Numbered from the stretch's first letter, positions 7,691-16,071 are shown. The stretch: 32,047 nucleotides of DNA from JANQKX01 sp039028695 (GCA_039028695.1 JBCCHN010000049.1:1-32047), one strand, 5' to 3'. Notes: generated by a model not told the origin, from the sequence alone. Numbers and translations: made by a program.

Positions 7691-8776
7691 TCACAAAAAT
7701 TCGGCGCAGCCCAGATCCTCAAAGGACGCAAAGAGCTGTTCCAGATGATACCACCATCCTTCCGGGGCGATGCCCATGTCCAACACGAACCAGGGCACGA
7801 CGAAGTTATGCAACGCCCCAAGACGGTAGTCGTCTCGCAGTTGTTGCCAGCGATAGGGTTCGGAAATTTCATCGCACAAGGCTCGGTGATAAAGGCGCAG
7901 CAAGGGTTCTTCATAGCGCGCACGCCGCTCCGGGAACCAATGGTAAGCCACCATATAGGCCAAATCGAAGGGCCCTGGTTGGATTTGCCAATCCTCCCAA
8001 TCGATAAAGATACAGCCGTGCCGGGACGGGTCTTTTGGAAAAAGGATATTCCAACTATGCGGGTCTCCGTGAATACGGGTGAGCGGCAAGCCACTGGTGA
8101 GCCTTTGCCATAGAAGCGCCGGCAATCTGGCACAAACCGCACGCATGATGTCCCGCCGTTCGGGCGCCAGCCGATCACCCACAAAGGCCAGGAAGTTTTC
8201 CAGCAGCCTTTCGAACTGCTGAGCAAGGTCGTCCCGGCGCCGGGCCAAATCCACCCCGGCCAAAAAGGTCTCCGCCAGGTCCGTCGTCCACCAATGACCA
8301 TGAAGCTTCGCCAAGGCCACCACTGCAGCCTCGCACTGGGGCAAGGAAGCCGGCAGGGGCCAGGGCGGCTGTTCATGGCTGGCGCCATAGTCCTCCAGCA
8401 ACAGGCAGGTCAGCGGCGAGGTCTCGTCCTTGAAAAGACCCAAGCAACGGGGCAGGGGTAATGCCTCAGATTGGGCCTGGGCCTCCAGTTGCTCCTTGAA
8501 AAAGGCAAACTCACCGGGAAAGCTATCCGCGTAGGGGTCTTCGCTGTCCCGGATTTTGACAAAAAGACTCTCGGGCGCCCCCGTCGATTTGGGCGGGTGG
8601 CAGTCAAGCAGCAGCCGCGCCGTATAGGCCGCGTTCCACTTCTCCCCCATCTCAACCCGAACCGAGGTAATCTGCCCCTCGGTCAAGATGCCCCGGTCAC
8701 GCAAGCGCCCTGTCAGCCAGGCCGGTTCAATATTGTTGGGATGGCGGGGCAGATCGCCCCGGATTTCAGCAGGCAT
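7691..8776 (-). CDS. Aminoglycoside-phosphotransferase / choline-kinase-like enzyme
   Basis: 361 residues with the APH/ChoK kinase fold, which transfers phosphate from ATP to a hydroxyl of a small molecule. The catalytic loop is IHGDPHSWNILF (HGD at 236-238, Asn243), followed by the metal-binding FIDWEDWQ (Asp259). The N-lobe Lys is probably Lys74 in LFVKI and the hinge is LLLEDYG at about 126-131. These features fit the EcKinase-like/CHK branch better than aminoglycoside resistance enzymes, so choline-, ethanolamine- or sugar-like substrates are as likely as antibiotics. The ATG at 8776 has a GGGAGG six bases upstream; the longer open frame to 8929 has no support. It overlaps or abuts the GNAT gene downstream, so the two form an operon. 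Confidence 0.88.
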   Translation of the reverse strand: MPAEIRGDLPRHPNNIEPAWLTGRLRDRGILTEGQITSVRVEMGEKWNAAYTARLLLDCHPPKSTGAPESLFVKIRDSEDPYADSFPGEFAFFKEQLEAQAQSEALPLPRCLGLFKDETSPLTCLLLEDYGASHEQPPWPLPASLPQCEAAVVALAKLHGHWWTTDLAETFLAGVDLARRRDDLAQQFERLLENFLAFVGDRLAPERRDIMRAVCARLPALLWQRLTSGLPLTRIHGDPHSWNILFPKDPSRHGCIFIDWEDWQIQPGPFDLAYMVAYHWFPERRARYEEPLLRLYHRALCDEISEPYRWQQLRDDYRLGALHNFVVPWFVLDMGIAPEGWWYHLEQLFASFEDLGCAEFL

Positions 8777-8973
8777 TGGATGCCTCCCTTTCTGAGTTAT
8801 CAAAAACAGTGAGATTTCTTGATAAGTCAGAGGGTTCGCATCGTTGCCTCGCTGGTGCGTGGGGGCCGGTTGGGCCGTGTTCTCGAAACTACCAAAGGAA
8901 GGATAGCATAACGGCGGTAAGTTGGCCAAGGCACCGCGATGAAGTCACGGGCAAGGTGCTGGCTGCCAGCCCC

Positions 8974-9147
8974 CTAATCCAACTTCTTCCCGTCCAGATC
9001 CTGCTCCGCCCGGTCTCTGGCCCGCTTATTCTCGGCCTTTTGGCCCTTATCGCGGCCGAATTTGGCGCGGTTTTGCTCGGCTTGGGCGGTCTTGTCGGCC
9101 CGCCTTTTTTGCTTTCGCGCCTGGCGCAGGTTGATTATCTCTGCCAT
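8974..9147 (-). CDS. DUF4169 family small basic protein
   Basis: 57 residues. The N-terminus MAEIINLRQARKQKRRADK, followed by AEQNRAKFGRDKGQK and an RAEQDLDGKKLD end, is the pattern of DUF4169, a small highly charged helical family widespread in Alphaproteobacteria. Nearly half the residues are Lys, Arg, Glu, Asp or Gln, predicting one long helix or coiled coil. No function is known. The gene is divergent from the acyl-CoA dehydrogenase gene, with 114 bases between starts, and no clear ribosome binding site precedes it. Confidence 0.8.
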   Translation of the reverse strand: MAEIINLRQARKQKRRADKTAQAEQNRAKFGRDKGQKAENKRARDRAEQDLDGKKLD

Positions 9148-9261
9148 GGAAGCATGTTAACCTAAAGTGCTGTCCGATTCCTTTACAATTCTTTGCTTTG
9201 CTCCTCCCGTCTACCCGACCCAGTCTCAACCCTTTGCCGGCCAACAGAAGAGTTTTTCGCC

Positions 9262-11079
9262 ATGACCTATCAGCCGCCCCTCACCGAACTGCAATTCGTG
9301 CTCCAGGACCTCGCGGGTATGGGCGAACTGGCCCAACTGCCGGGCTTTGAGGAGGCCACCCCCGATCTTGTGGGCGCGGTGCTGGAGGAGGCGGGCAAGC
9401 TGGCCGGCGAGGTTCTGGCGCCCATCAACTGGTCCGGCGACCGGGCAGGCTCGGTCTATGAAAATGGCGTGGTGCGCACGCCCGAGGGCTTTCGCGAAGC
9501 CTATAGCCAGTTTGTGGAGGGGGGCTGGAACTCCCTGCCCTTTCCGCCCGATTACGGGGGCCAAGGCATGCCCTGGCTGCTGGCCACCGCGGCCCACGAG
9601 ATGTGGCAGGCCGCCAACCTGAGTTTCGGGCTCTGCCCTCTCTTGACCATCGGCGCGGTGGACCTGCTGCACACCCACGGCACGGATGCGCAAAAAGAAA
9701 CCTACTTGGCCCGCCTCATCTCGGGCGAGTGGACCGGCACAATGAACCTGACGGAGCCTCAAGCCGGCTCGGACGTGGGCGCGCTGAAAACAAAGGCCGA
9801 GCGCCACAGCGATGCCGAGCATGGGGACCATTACCGCATCAAGGGGCAAAAGATCTTCATCACCTGGGGCGAGCACGACTGCGCCGAGAACATCGTCCAC
9901 ATGGTCTTGGCCCGGGTGCAAGGAGCCCCCGCCGGGTCAAAGGGCATATCCCTCTTCATCGTGCCCAAGTTCCAGGTGAACGCAGACGGCGGCCTGGGCC
10001 CGCGCAACGACCTGCGCTGCGTCTCCATTGAGCACAAACTGGGCATCATCGCCTCGCCCACCGCGGTCATGTCTTATGGGGATAACGAGGGCGCAGTGGG
10101 CTATCTGGTGGGCGAAGAAAACCGCGGCATGGAATACATGTTCACCATGATGAACAACGCCCGCCTGATGGTGGGCCTGCAAGGGGTCGCCATCGCCGAA
10201 CGCGCCTATCAGCAGGCCCGTGCCTTCGCCGGTGACCGCGTTCAGTCCAAGCCCATCGCCGCCCGCGTGGGTACTTCGGGAGACGGTGCTGTCCCCATTA
10301 TTCAGCACCCGGATGTGCGCCGCATGCTCATGACCATGAAGGCCAAGACTGAGGCTGCCCGCGCCCTTACCCTGGTTACCGCCGCCGCCCTGGACCGCTC
10401 CCGAACGGAGCCGGACCCGGCGAAAAAGGCGGCCGCCCAAGCCCGGGTCGACCTCCTCATTCCCATCACCAAGGCCTGGTCCACGGACGTGGGCTGCGAC
10501 GTGGCCTCCATCGGCGTGCAGATCCACGGCGGTATGGGCTTTATCGAGGAGACCGGCGCCGCCCAGCATTACAGGGACGCCCGGATCCTGCCCATTTATG
10601 AAGGCACAAACGGCATTCAGGCCCTGGACCTGCTCTTCCGCAAGATCCTCCGCGACCGGGGCCAGGCGTCCCAGGCCTTAGTTGAGGAAATGGCTGCCGA
10701 CGCTGTCAGGCTCGCTGCCGCGCAAGACGACAGTTTAGCGAGCCTGGGCAAAGACCTGACCGGCGCTCTCAAGGTCCTTGGGGACACCACCCAACACCTG
10801 GCGGGACAAGCGGCTGAAGACCTGAACCACGCCGCCGCCGGCGCCACCCCTTACCTGGCCCTGGCCGGGACGGTTATTGGCGCCTGGCTGCTGGCCCGCG
10901 GCGCCGAGGCCGCCCAGTCCCGCCTGGCCTCAGGCGACGGCGACCCTGCCTTCCTGAAAGCCAAGACCACCACCGCCCGCTTCTACGCCGCCAACATCCT
11001 CCCCCAAGCACCCGCCCACGCCACCGCCGTCACCACCGGCGCGGACAGCGTGCTGGAACTGGCCGAGGCTGATTTTTAG
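9262..11079 (+). CDS. Acyl-CoA dehydrogenase of the DmdC (3-methylmercaptopropionyl-CoA dehydrogenase) type
   Basis: 605 residues from the ATG at 9262, the long form of acyl-CoA dehydrogenase with an extra C-terminal domain. In order: an N-terminal extension (YQPPLTELQFVLQDLAG), the FAD/substrate motif MNLTEPQAGSD at 161-171, KIFITWGEHD, the second signature QIHGGMGFIEE at about 420-430, the catalytic base region YEGTNGIQALDL with Glu447, and a helical C-terminal domain from about 470. This architecture is shared by DmdC of DMSP demethylation and by medium/long-chain acyl-CoA dehydrogenases, so the substrate is open. DmdA, DmdB and DmdD are not in the window. It acts in the cytoplasm and passes electrons to ETF. 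The start is placed at the conserved N-terminus; the ribosome binding site is weak. Confidence 0.92.
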   Translation: MTYQPPLTELQFVLQDLAGMGELAQLPGFEEATPDLVGAVLEEAGKLAGEVLAPINWSGDRAGSVYENGVVRTPEGFREAYSQFVEGGWNSLPFPPDYGGQGMPWLLATAAHEMWQAANLSFGLCPLLTIGAVDLLHTHGTDAQKETYLARLISGEWTGTMNLTEPQAGSDVGALKTKAERHSDAEHGDHYRIKGQKIFITWGEHDCAENIVHMVLARVQGAPAGSKGISLFIVPKFQVNADGGLGPRNDLRCVSIEHKLGIIASPTAVMSYGDNEGAVGYLVGEENRGMEYMFTMMNNARLMVGLQGVAIAERAYQQARAFAGDRVQSKPIAARVGTSGDGAVPIIQHPDVRRMLMTMKAKTEAARALTLVTAAALDRSRTEPDPAKKAAAQARVDLLIPITKAWSTDVGCDVASIGVQIHGGMGFIEETGAAQHYRDARILPIYEGTNGIQALDLLFRKILRDRGQASQALVEEMAADAVRLAAAQDDSLASLGKDLTGALKVLGDTTQHLAGQAAEDLNHAAAGATPYLALAGTVIGAWLLARGAEAAQSRLASGDGDPAFLKAKTTTARFYAANILPQAPAHATAVTTGADSVLELAEADF

Positions 11080-11270
11080 GGTCACCAGCCCGCTCATACC
11101 GTCGACGGGAAAAATCCCATGGATTCCCTCGTCATCATCGGCAGGCAACAATGGACGGTCCGAACGCCGGATCGAGCGGATCAATTGGACGGCTTGGCCA
11201 CAAGGAACGCGTAAGATACCCTTGCGCCCACAAAAAACAGTTTCTTGCCTGCGAACGAGAAAGAGCGACA

Positions 11271-11426
11271 ATGCCTGACAAGCATGTCTGGGAAGCGACC
11301 ATAAACGAGGTAATGGAAATCTATCAGGATAAGTTGATTGACCTTTTGTCGACACCAGAAAAACTCAACCTATGCACCTCAAGATCCCCCCTCCCATCAT
11401 CGGTCTACTATCGGCTTTGGCCATAG
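11271..11426 (+). CDS. Possible small ORF, doubtful
   Basis: A 51-codon frame from an ATG at 11271, preceded by a purine stretch (GAAAGAG). It begins with a plausible helix (ATINEVMEIYQDKLIDLL) but ends in a low-quality tail that overlaps the first 55 bases of the methyltransferase-like gene. I recognise no family. It may be a leader peptide, a gene remnant or chance. Confidence 0.22.
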   Translation: MPDKHVWEATINEVMEIYQDKLIDLLSTPEKLNLCTSRSPLPSSVYYRLWP

Positions 11427-11824
11427 GGGGCCTGCACAAAGTCTTTACCGGGCTTTCCTTGTCCTTTCCCTTTCAAACCGCCTTGGCGGTGTTGGTCGCC
11501 GCCACCGGTCTGGTCTTCGACCTGACGGCCTTACGGTCTTTCCTGAAGCAAAAGACCACCGTCGACCCCCGCAAGCCGGACCACAGCAGCGCACTGGTGA
11601 CCAATGGCGTCTACCGCATCAGCCGCAACCCCATGTACCTTGGTCTGCTGCTCCTCCTCACGGCCTGGACGATCTATCTCGGCACACCACTGGGCGCCTT
11701 CGTCCTGATCGCTTTTGTGATCTACCTCACCGAATTTCAAATCAGACCGGAAGAGAAGATCCTAAGGGAAAAATTTGGCGCTGACTTTGGAGCCTATTGC
11801 GAGGCGGTTCGCAGGTGGATGTGA
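11372..11824 (+). CDS. Isoprenylcysteine carboxyl methyltransferase-like membrane protein
   Basis: 150 residues with three to four membrane helices. The C-terminal half carries the ICMT/PEMT-type signature: LVTNGVYRISRNPMYLGLLL followed by EEKILREKFGADFGAY, which form the S-adenosylmethionine pocket and the conserved E-E / F-x-x-Y motif. Bacterial members methylate carboxyl or amine groups of lipid-like or unknown small molecules. The ATG at 11372 places the first helix correctly. The gene is on the same strand as the acyl-CoA dehydrogenase but 292 bases away, so cotranscription is not assured. Confidence 0.88.
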   Translation: MHLKIPPPIIGLLSALAIGGLHKVFTGLSLSFPFQTALAVLVAATGLVFDLTALRSFLKQKTTVDPRKPDHSSALVTNGVYRISRNPMYLGLLLLLTAWTIYLGTPLGAFVLIAFVIYLTEFQIRPEEKILREKFGADFGAYCEAVRRWM

Positions 11825-12157
11825 AAGTTGCCCTGCCCCCTCATCTGCAAAATTTAAAGTTTCCGACTTTTGAACAGCTCGAGGCATCTGGGCCAATGGT
11901 CATGGTCCCAGTTCATCGCGTTGTGGCGCTGTTGGACCGGATTTGCATTTTGCCGACCCGTCGGGCGGTGGAACCGCGGTTTTCGGCCCCAATGCCACAC
12001 CCGGCACCTCTGTTCGTGGGGAGCCTTTAACCGCGGCCAGATGCTGGCTTTGAAGTCTGTTGGCCTTGAGATAAGGCAGGGTTTGAAAATCCAGCTAAGA
12101 GTGCTGCTAGCTAAAAGATAAATGCAACGTCCAAAAATTTCGACGAGGCCATAGCGC
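11825..12157. other. 333 bases without a convincing gene
   Basis: A plus-strand frame starting with a GTG at 11821 overlaps the preceding stop and runs to 12030 (about 69 codons), but its composition is Pro/Val-rich without recognisable structure. The right half is AT-richer. I see no repeat, hairpin or terminator of note. It may be decayed sequence bordering the acquired-looking ABM gene. Confidence 0.4.
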
Positions 12158-12508
12158 TCAAACTCCGGAATGGTGCTTAAAGTATACGGGATTGAAGTCT
12201 CGCAGCGTTTCTTTTAGTTGGTCGGTAACGTCACCAAAAATCTCCAACCGACTTATGGTGGCAATGTCGTTCATCCTCTGAACGTTCTCAGTGGCGTTCT
12301 CCAGGTGCGCCAAAAGGGATTGAGTGTCCCGGTAGGTTTCTAGCGACACCATTTTACTTTCATCGACGGAGAAGTATTGGTCAAAGGAGAGTGTTCCCTT
12401 TTCGTTGGAGCCGACAATCTTTACTCCTTTTTCACAGATCTCCTTGACCTCAGAAAGGTTCTCCTGCGAGATCTTGAACTCCACCAATAGGATGATCTTG
12501 TCCGACAC
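12158..12508 (-). CDS. Small ABM-like (dimeric alpha/beta barrel) protein
   Basis: 116 residues. The N-terminal strand IILLVEFKIS, helix NLSEVKEICEKGVKIV, then FDQYFSVDESKMVSLETYRD, LLAHLENATENV and RLEIFGDV follow the order of antibiotic-biosynthesis-monooxygenase/YgiN-like proteins, which use a small ferredoxin-like dimer as oxygenase or ligand-binding fold. No catalytic residue can be assigned. Codon use is richer in A and T than in all surrounding genes, and it lies between two stretches without genes, which hints at recent acquisition. The start is the first ATG of the frame. Function unknown. Confidence 0.72.
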   Translation of the reverse strand: MSDKIILLVEFKISQENLSEVKEICEKGVKIVGSNEKGTLSFDQYFSVDESKMVSLETYRDTQSLLAHLENATENVQRMNDIATISRLEIFGDVTDQLKETLRDFNPVYFKHHSGV

Positions 12509-12672
12509 ATCTATTCTCCATACTTGGATTCAACACCGACTAGCTTGAGGCGACCTGATTTCAGCGAAGCTCCAGCTTCCCATCGCGGCCAAGAGCCCAA
12601 TGATATAGCACTTTAGCCTTGCCGGCGAGCCAAGCAATTTCCCTAGGCGAGCCGTGCCCATCGTCCCTTGTC

Positions 12673-12731
12673 CTTAAACACACCTGTTCTAAACACACAT
12701 GCCCTCTAACACGCATGCCCTCTAACACAAG
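12673..12731. repeat. Short imperfect tandem repeat, 16-17 bp period
   Basis: About three and a half units: 12673-12688, 12689-12705, 12706-12721 and a partial unit from 12722. The best-conserved form is CTAAACACACATGCCCT, with CTAACACGCATGCCCT as the next copy. It lies downstream of the muramidase gene, between two gene 3' or 5' ends, and encodes nothing. It could arise from slippage or be a protein-binding array. Confidence 0.7.
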
Positions 12732-12786
12732 GGGGCTGGGCGCGCATCCTCTTCGGCAATTCCCCCTATCCCGTGCCGCCCACCCC

Positions 12787-13596
12787 CTACCCGTTCATGA
12801 CCGCTGACAGGGCGATCGGATCGTGGCTTTCGGTGAGGCCAAGGGCCGCCATGGTGGCCGGTCCCGCGATGCCATTGATGGGCAGACCTGCAATGGCTTG
12901 AAAGGTGCGGATGGCGGCGCGGGTACCCGGGCCGGTGATGCCGTCGGCGACGATATTAGCGCCGCGACGGTTCAGCGCCTGCTGCACCTCCAAGGTGGTG
13001 GGCAGGATCCGCCCGGCGGCGTATTTTACATAGGCCTCGGCCATCTTTTGGTCATAGCGGTTTTCCGCATAGGCCGGCCCATTATAACCCCGCGCGAAAT
13101 CCGCCCATCGCTTATCCCGCAATTCGTCGTCCAGCCGGTTTGAAATCACGAAATTCACGAAGGCATCCAGATGGCTCCCCTCGGCCGCCATTTGAGCGGT
13201 CACAAAAGCCTGCACATCGACAAAGCAGCAAACCCCATGGTTCACGCCCAGAATTTGGAACATGCCCCAACTGGCCGACTTTAAGGCCGCCTCCCGATCG
13301 AGGGCGATTGCCTCGCCGAGGCGGTCGAATTCCCCGGCGCCGCCGCGATAGTTGCGCACCCAGCGGGGGGTGGAGATGTGGCTGTGGCTCTTGTCAAAGG
13401 CCCCGTCGGTCAGCTTGTGGAACCAGCGGGACTCAAAGAGAATCTTGGGCCGGCCGTCCTCCAAAAATCCCGTACGACCCCCGGATTCCACCTCGGCCAC
13501 GGCGCGAATCACCGCCTCCTCACATTCCAGCTTTTGCGCGGCCCGGGCAAAGTCGTCGTCGTTGATCGTCACGGCAGCACCAATAAATTCACTCAT
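12787..13596 (-). CDS. N-acetylmuramidase-type peptidoglycan hydrolase (DUF3380 + PG-binding)
   Basis: 269 residues. Residues about 20-190 match the N-acetylmuramidase (DUF3380) domain: AVAEVESGG with the probable catalytic Glu37, then ILFESRWFH, SASWGMFQILG and FARGYNGPAY. Residues about 200-255 are a peptidoglycan-binding domain type 1: VQQALNRRGANIVADGITGPGTRAAIRTFQ, shortened here to VQQALNRRG and GPGTRAAIRTFQ. The enzyme should cleave the glycan backbone. There is no signal peptide, so release would need a holin or lysis, as with phage endolysins; no phage gene lies nearby. The ATG at 13596 has a GGAGG eight bases upstream. It may be a domesticated endolysin or belong to a distant secretion system. 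Confidence 0.88.
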   Translation of the reverse strand: MSEFIGAAVTINDDDFARAAQKLECEEAVIRAVAEVESGGRTGFLEDGRPKILFESRWFHKLTDGAFDKSHSHISTPRWVRNYRGGAGEFDRLGEAIALDREAALKSASWGMFQILGVNHGVCCFVDVQAFVTAQMAAEGSHLDAFVNFVISNRLDDELRDKRWADFARGYNGPAYAENRYDQKMAEAYVKYAAGRILPTTLEVQQALNRRGANIVADGITGPGTRAAIRTFQAIAGLPINGIAGPATMAALGLTESHDPIALSAVMNG

Positions 13597-13987
13597 CTAC
13601 TCAGCCTCCTGTGATGCCCCCTCTCCCTGTGCCCCAAACGAGCCTATAGAATAACGTTTATTTTGATAGAATGGTACTATCTTTAATATTATCTGCGGGA
13701 AAGAAGATGGAATGCGCGGCCAAGGCGCGCGGCAACGGCAGCCGGTCCTTTCACGCCTGGCATGAGGGGCCCATTCGACCCGGCGCCTTAGCGCCCTTCA
13801 ATATCTGGTGAAGCCTTGGAAATCTCGTTGCAATTATCCGGCTTGCGTGGATTTATGGTTACGGATTTATTCCTGAGAGGGAGCAAAAGGAGCAATCGTG
13901 ACCAAGACTTGCCGCCGGCAGGTGCCTAGTGATCACGGGATCCGACATCGTTTCGAAAATTCACTGAATAGACAGGAGAAGGTATTC
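13597..13987. promoter_or_regulatory. 391-base divergent region between muramidase and YceI genes
   Basis: It contains an AT-rich core at about 13650-13693 with the inverted repeat GATAG-N7-CTATC at 13665-13681, and a small GC hairpin (GGCGC-CTTA-GCGCC) at 13782-13795. Near the right end a GTG at 13898, preceded by AAAGGAG, is in frame with the YceI gene and would add 30 residues to its N-terminus. Otherwise I see no gene. Confidence 0.45.
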
Positions 13988-14590
13988 ATGACCTTTGCAC
14001 GACTTCCCCAATTGGCCGCCGCGGCCCTGCTTTTTGCGGCACCGGCTCTTTCCGCGCAAGCGGCCGAGACCTATTACACCGACCAAGGCCACACCGAAGT
14101 GATCTTTGGCTGGAGCCACGCCGGCGTCTCCATGCAGTCTGGCGAGTTCACCATGGCCAACGGTGTTTTAGAGTTGGACAAAGACAACCCGGAGAACTCA
14201 AAGCTGACCGTCACCATTGATGCCAGCAGCGTGTCCACCGGTTTCGGCCCCTTGGACGAGCATCTCAAAGCTGCCGACTTTCTCGACGTGGCCTCCTATC
14301 CGGAAATCACCTTCGTCAGCACTGCGGTGAAGCAAACCGGTGATAACACCGCCGATGTGACAGGCGACCTGACCATTCATGGGGTTACCGAGCCGATCAC
14401 TCTGGCCACCACCCTGACCCACCAGGGCGAGCATCCCCTGGGCAGCGTCATCGACTACTACAAGGGTCAATGGGTGGCCTTTCATGCCACCGGCGTGATC
14501 CAAGATCACCAAGCCTTTGGCGTGGGCGGCTTTTCCACCGGCCCCCTCTCGATCACCATCAATACCGAGATGAAAGACCGAGAAGACTAG
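13988..14590 (+). CDS. YceI family periplasmic protein
   Basis: 200 residues. A signal peptide (MTFARLPQLAAAALLF, cleavage after AQA near residue 23) leads to a lipocalin-like YceI barrel: TEVIFGWSHAGVS, VTIDASSVSTGFGPLDEHL, FLDVASYPEITFVS and GDLTIHGVTEPITL. YceI proteins bind long isoprenoids, including quinones, inside the barrel. The ATG at 13988 has an AGGAGAAGG upstream and gives a normal signal peptide; a GTG at 13898 with its own good ribosome binding site would place 30 extra residues before it. The next gene encodes a cytochrome b561 fused to a second YceI domain, so both probably handle the same ligand, although a terminator separates them. Confidence 0.93.
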   Translation: MTFARLPQLAAAALLFAAPALSAQAAETYYTDQGHTEVIFGWSHAGVSMQSGEFTMANGVLELDKDNPENSKLTVTIDASSVSTGFGPLDEHLKAADFLDVASYPEITFVSTAVKQTGDNTADVTGDLTIHGVTEPITLATTLTHQGEHPLGSVIDYYKGQWVAFHATGVIQDHQAFGVGGFSTGPLSITINTEMKDRED

Positions 14591-14628
14591 ACCCTTGGAC
14601 CCTTAGGGTCACAAGGACCCGCAAAAAG

Positions 14629-14668
14629 TAAGGCCACGCCAATTTGCTGGCGTGGCCTTATTTCTTTT
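14629..14668 (+). terminator. Rho-independent terminator after YceI
   Basis: A perfect 12-bp stem (AAGGCCACGCCA with TGGCGTGGCCTT), a six-base loop, and a T-rich tail (TTTCTTTT). It ends the YceI transcript about 40 bases after its stop and lies just before the b561-YceI gene, which therefore needs its own promoter or read-through. Confidence 0.9.
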
Positions 14669-14715
14669 GTCATGATCCTATTCCTCTTTGCCGAAAGAAA
14701 AATGGGGTTGCCCCC

Positions 14716-16053
14716 GTGCTCTTGAACACCCGAGAACGCTATGGACTGGTCGCCCAGATCCTGCACTGGATCACCGCCGGGCTGATCTTGTTTCTTCTGC
14801 CCTTGGGCGTTTACATGACCGACTTGCCCCAAGCCACGGCCGCAGACGTGAGCTATAAGGCCTCGGTTTTTTCCCTGCATAAATCCCTTGGCGTGATCGT
14901 CTTTTTCGTGGCGCTTGCGCGGGTGCTCTGGGCTCTCATCCAGCCCCATCCCCGGCCCTTGAATTCTGAGCGCAAACTGGAAAGCCTGGCGGCGCAGACG
15001 ATCCATTGGATGCTTTACGGCGCCATCATCCTCATGCCCTTCACCGGCTGGCTGACCCATTCCGCCAGCGCGGGCTTCGCCCCCCTTTGGGGGGCTCTGC
15101 CTCAGGATTTGCCTTTCGTGCCCAAGGACCCGAGCCTGGCCACGCTCTTTGGCATTGCCCATGTCTTCACGGCGGTCCTGCTCACCGCCGCTGTCGGCCT
15201 GCACGTGGCCGGCGCCTTAAAACACACCATCATCGATCGGGACGGCACTCTCAATCGTATGATCCCCGGTCAATTGATTCCCGGCCTCCGGCCGCTCTCC
15301 GAAGCCCCACTGCCCAAGGCACCCTTGCGCGGACTCGCCGCTTTTTTGGCGCTCTGTGCCTTTGCCGTCTTGGGCTTTGCCGTCACCGCGGACTACACCT
15401 GGGAGGTCGGACAGCGCGGCGCGCAACAGGCAGCAACGCCGGCCGCTGAAGCCGGGACCCAAACCGAGACCGCAAGCGATACATCAGCCGCGACCCAGCC
15501 TGAAGCCCAGCCCGAAGCCCAGACATCGGCCGCGACCGACTCCCCAACAGGGGATGGAAGCACCTGGATCGTGGATCCAGAAAACAGCACCTTGGGCCTG
15601 CAAATCGTGCAAATGGGCAACCCGGTGGTGGGAGAGTTCGAAAGCTGGACCGCCGCCATCACCTTCGACCCTGACGATCTTGAATCCGCCAGCGTGACCG
15701 TTGACGTGGACGTTTCCAGCATTGTCCTGGGGGGCGTGGGTGATCAAGCCAAGGGAGAGAACTTTCTCAACACGGCGGCCTTTCCCGTCGCCCGCTTCAC
15801 CTCCCAGTCCTTCGCCGAGACGGCACCCGACAATTATGTGGCCGCGGGCGAGCTCTCCCTTGTCGGCCAAACCCATCCGCTGACCCTGCCTTTTTCCTTA
15901 AAGATCGAAAACGGCCGCGCCGTTATGGCCGGTGAGGTGACCATCGAGCGCTTGGCCTATGGCATAGGCGCTAAAGGTTTTTCCAGCGACACCCAACTGG
16001 GCTATGGCGTCTTAATCCAAGTTTCTCTGGAGGCCCAAGAAGCCGGCTCCTAA
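14716..16053 (+). CDS. Cytochrome b561-YceI fusion protein
   Basis: About 445 residues. Residues 8-225 form a bacterial cytochrome b561: four membrane helices plus one extra C-terminal helix, with heme-ligand candidates His17 (QILHWITAG), His55 (SLHKSLG), His149 (GIAHVF) and His163 (GLHVAG), a spacing that matches the CybB family. A Gln/Thr/Ala/Pro-rich linker (about 232-282) leads to a periplasmic YceI domain (283-440; STLGLQIVQMGNPVVGEFES, FLNTAAFPVARF, GELSLVGQTHPLTL). E. coli has these as two neighbouring genes, yceJ and yceI. The protein could move electrons between membrane quinols and a YceI-bound isoprenoid. The GTG at 14716 is the likeliest start; TTG at 14722 is possible. The frame before it overlaps the terminator and is not coding. 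Confidence 0.9.
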   Translation: MLLNTRERYGLVAQILHWITAGLILFLLPLGVYMTDLPQATAADVSYKASVFSLHKSLGVIVFFVALARVLWALIQPHPRPLNSERKLESLAAQTIHWMLYGAIILMPFTGWLTHSASAGFAPLWGALPQDLPFVPKDPSLATLFGIAHVFTAVLLTAAVGLHVAGALKHTIIDRDGTLNRMIPGQLIPGLRPLSEAPLPKAPLRGLAAFLALCAFAVLGFAVTADYTWEVGQRGAQQAATPAAEAGTQTETASDTSAATQPEAQPEAQTSAATDSPTGDGSTWIVDPENSTLGLQIVQMGNPVVGEFESWTAAITFDPDDLESASVTVDVDVSSIVLGGVGDQAKGENFLNTAAFPVARFTSQSFAETAPDNYVAAGELSLVGQTHPLTLPFSLKIENGRAVMAGEVTIERLAYGIGAKGFSSDTQLGYGVLIQVSLEAQEAGS

Positions 16054-16071
16054 CCCCAAAGGATCGCCGTT

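Noticed and set aside
9226..9921. Minus-strand frame of about 230 codons under the acyl-CoA dehydrogenase
   Set aside because: Antisense shadow; composition reflects GC skew of the real gene.
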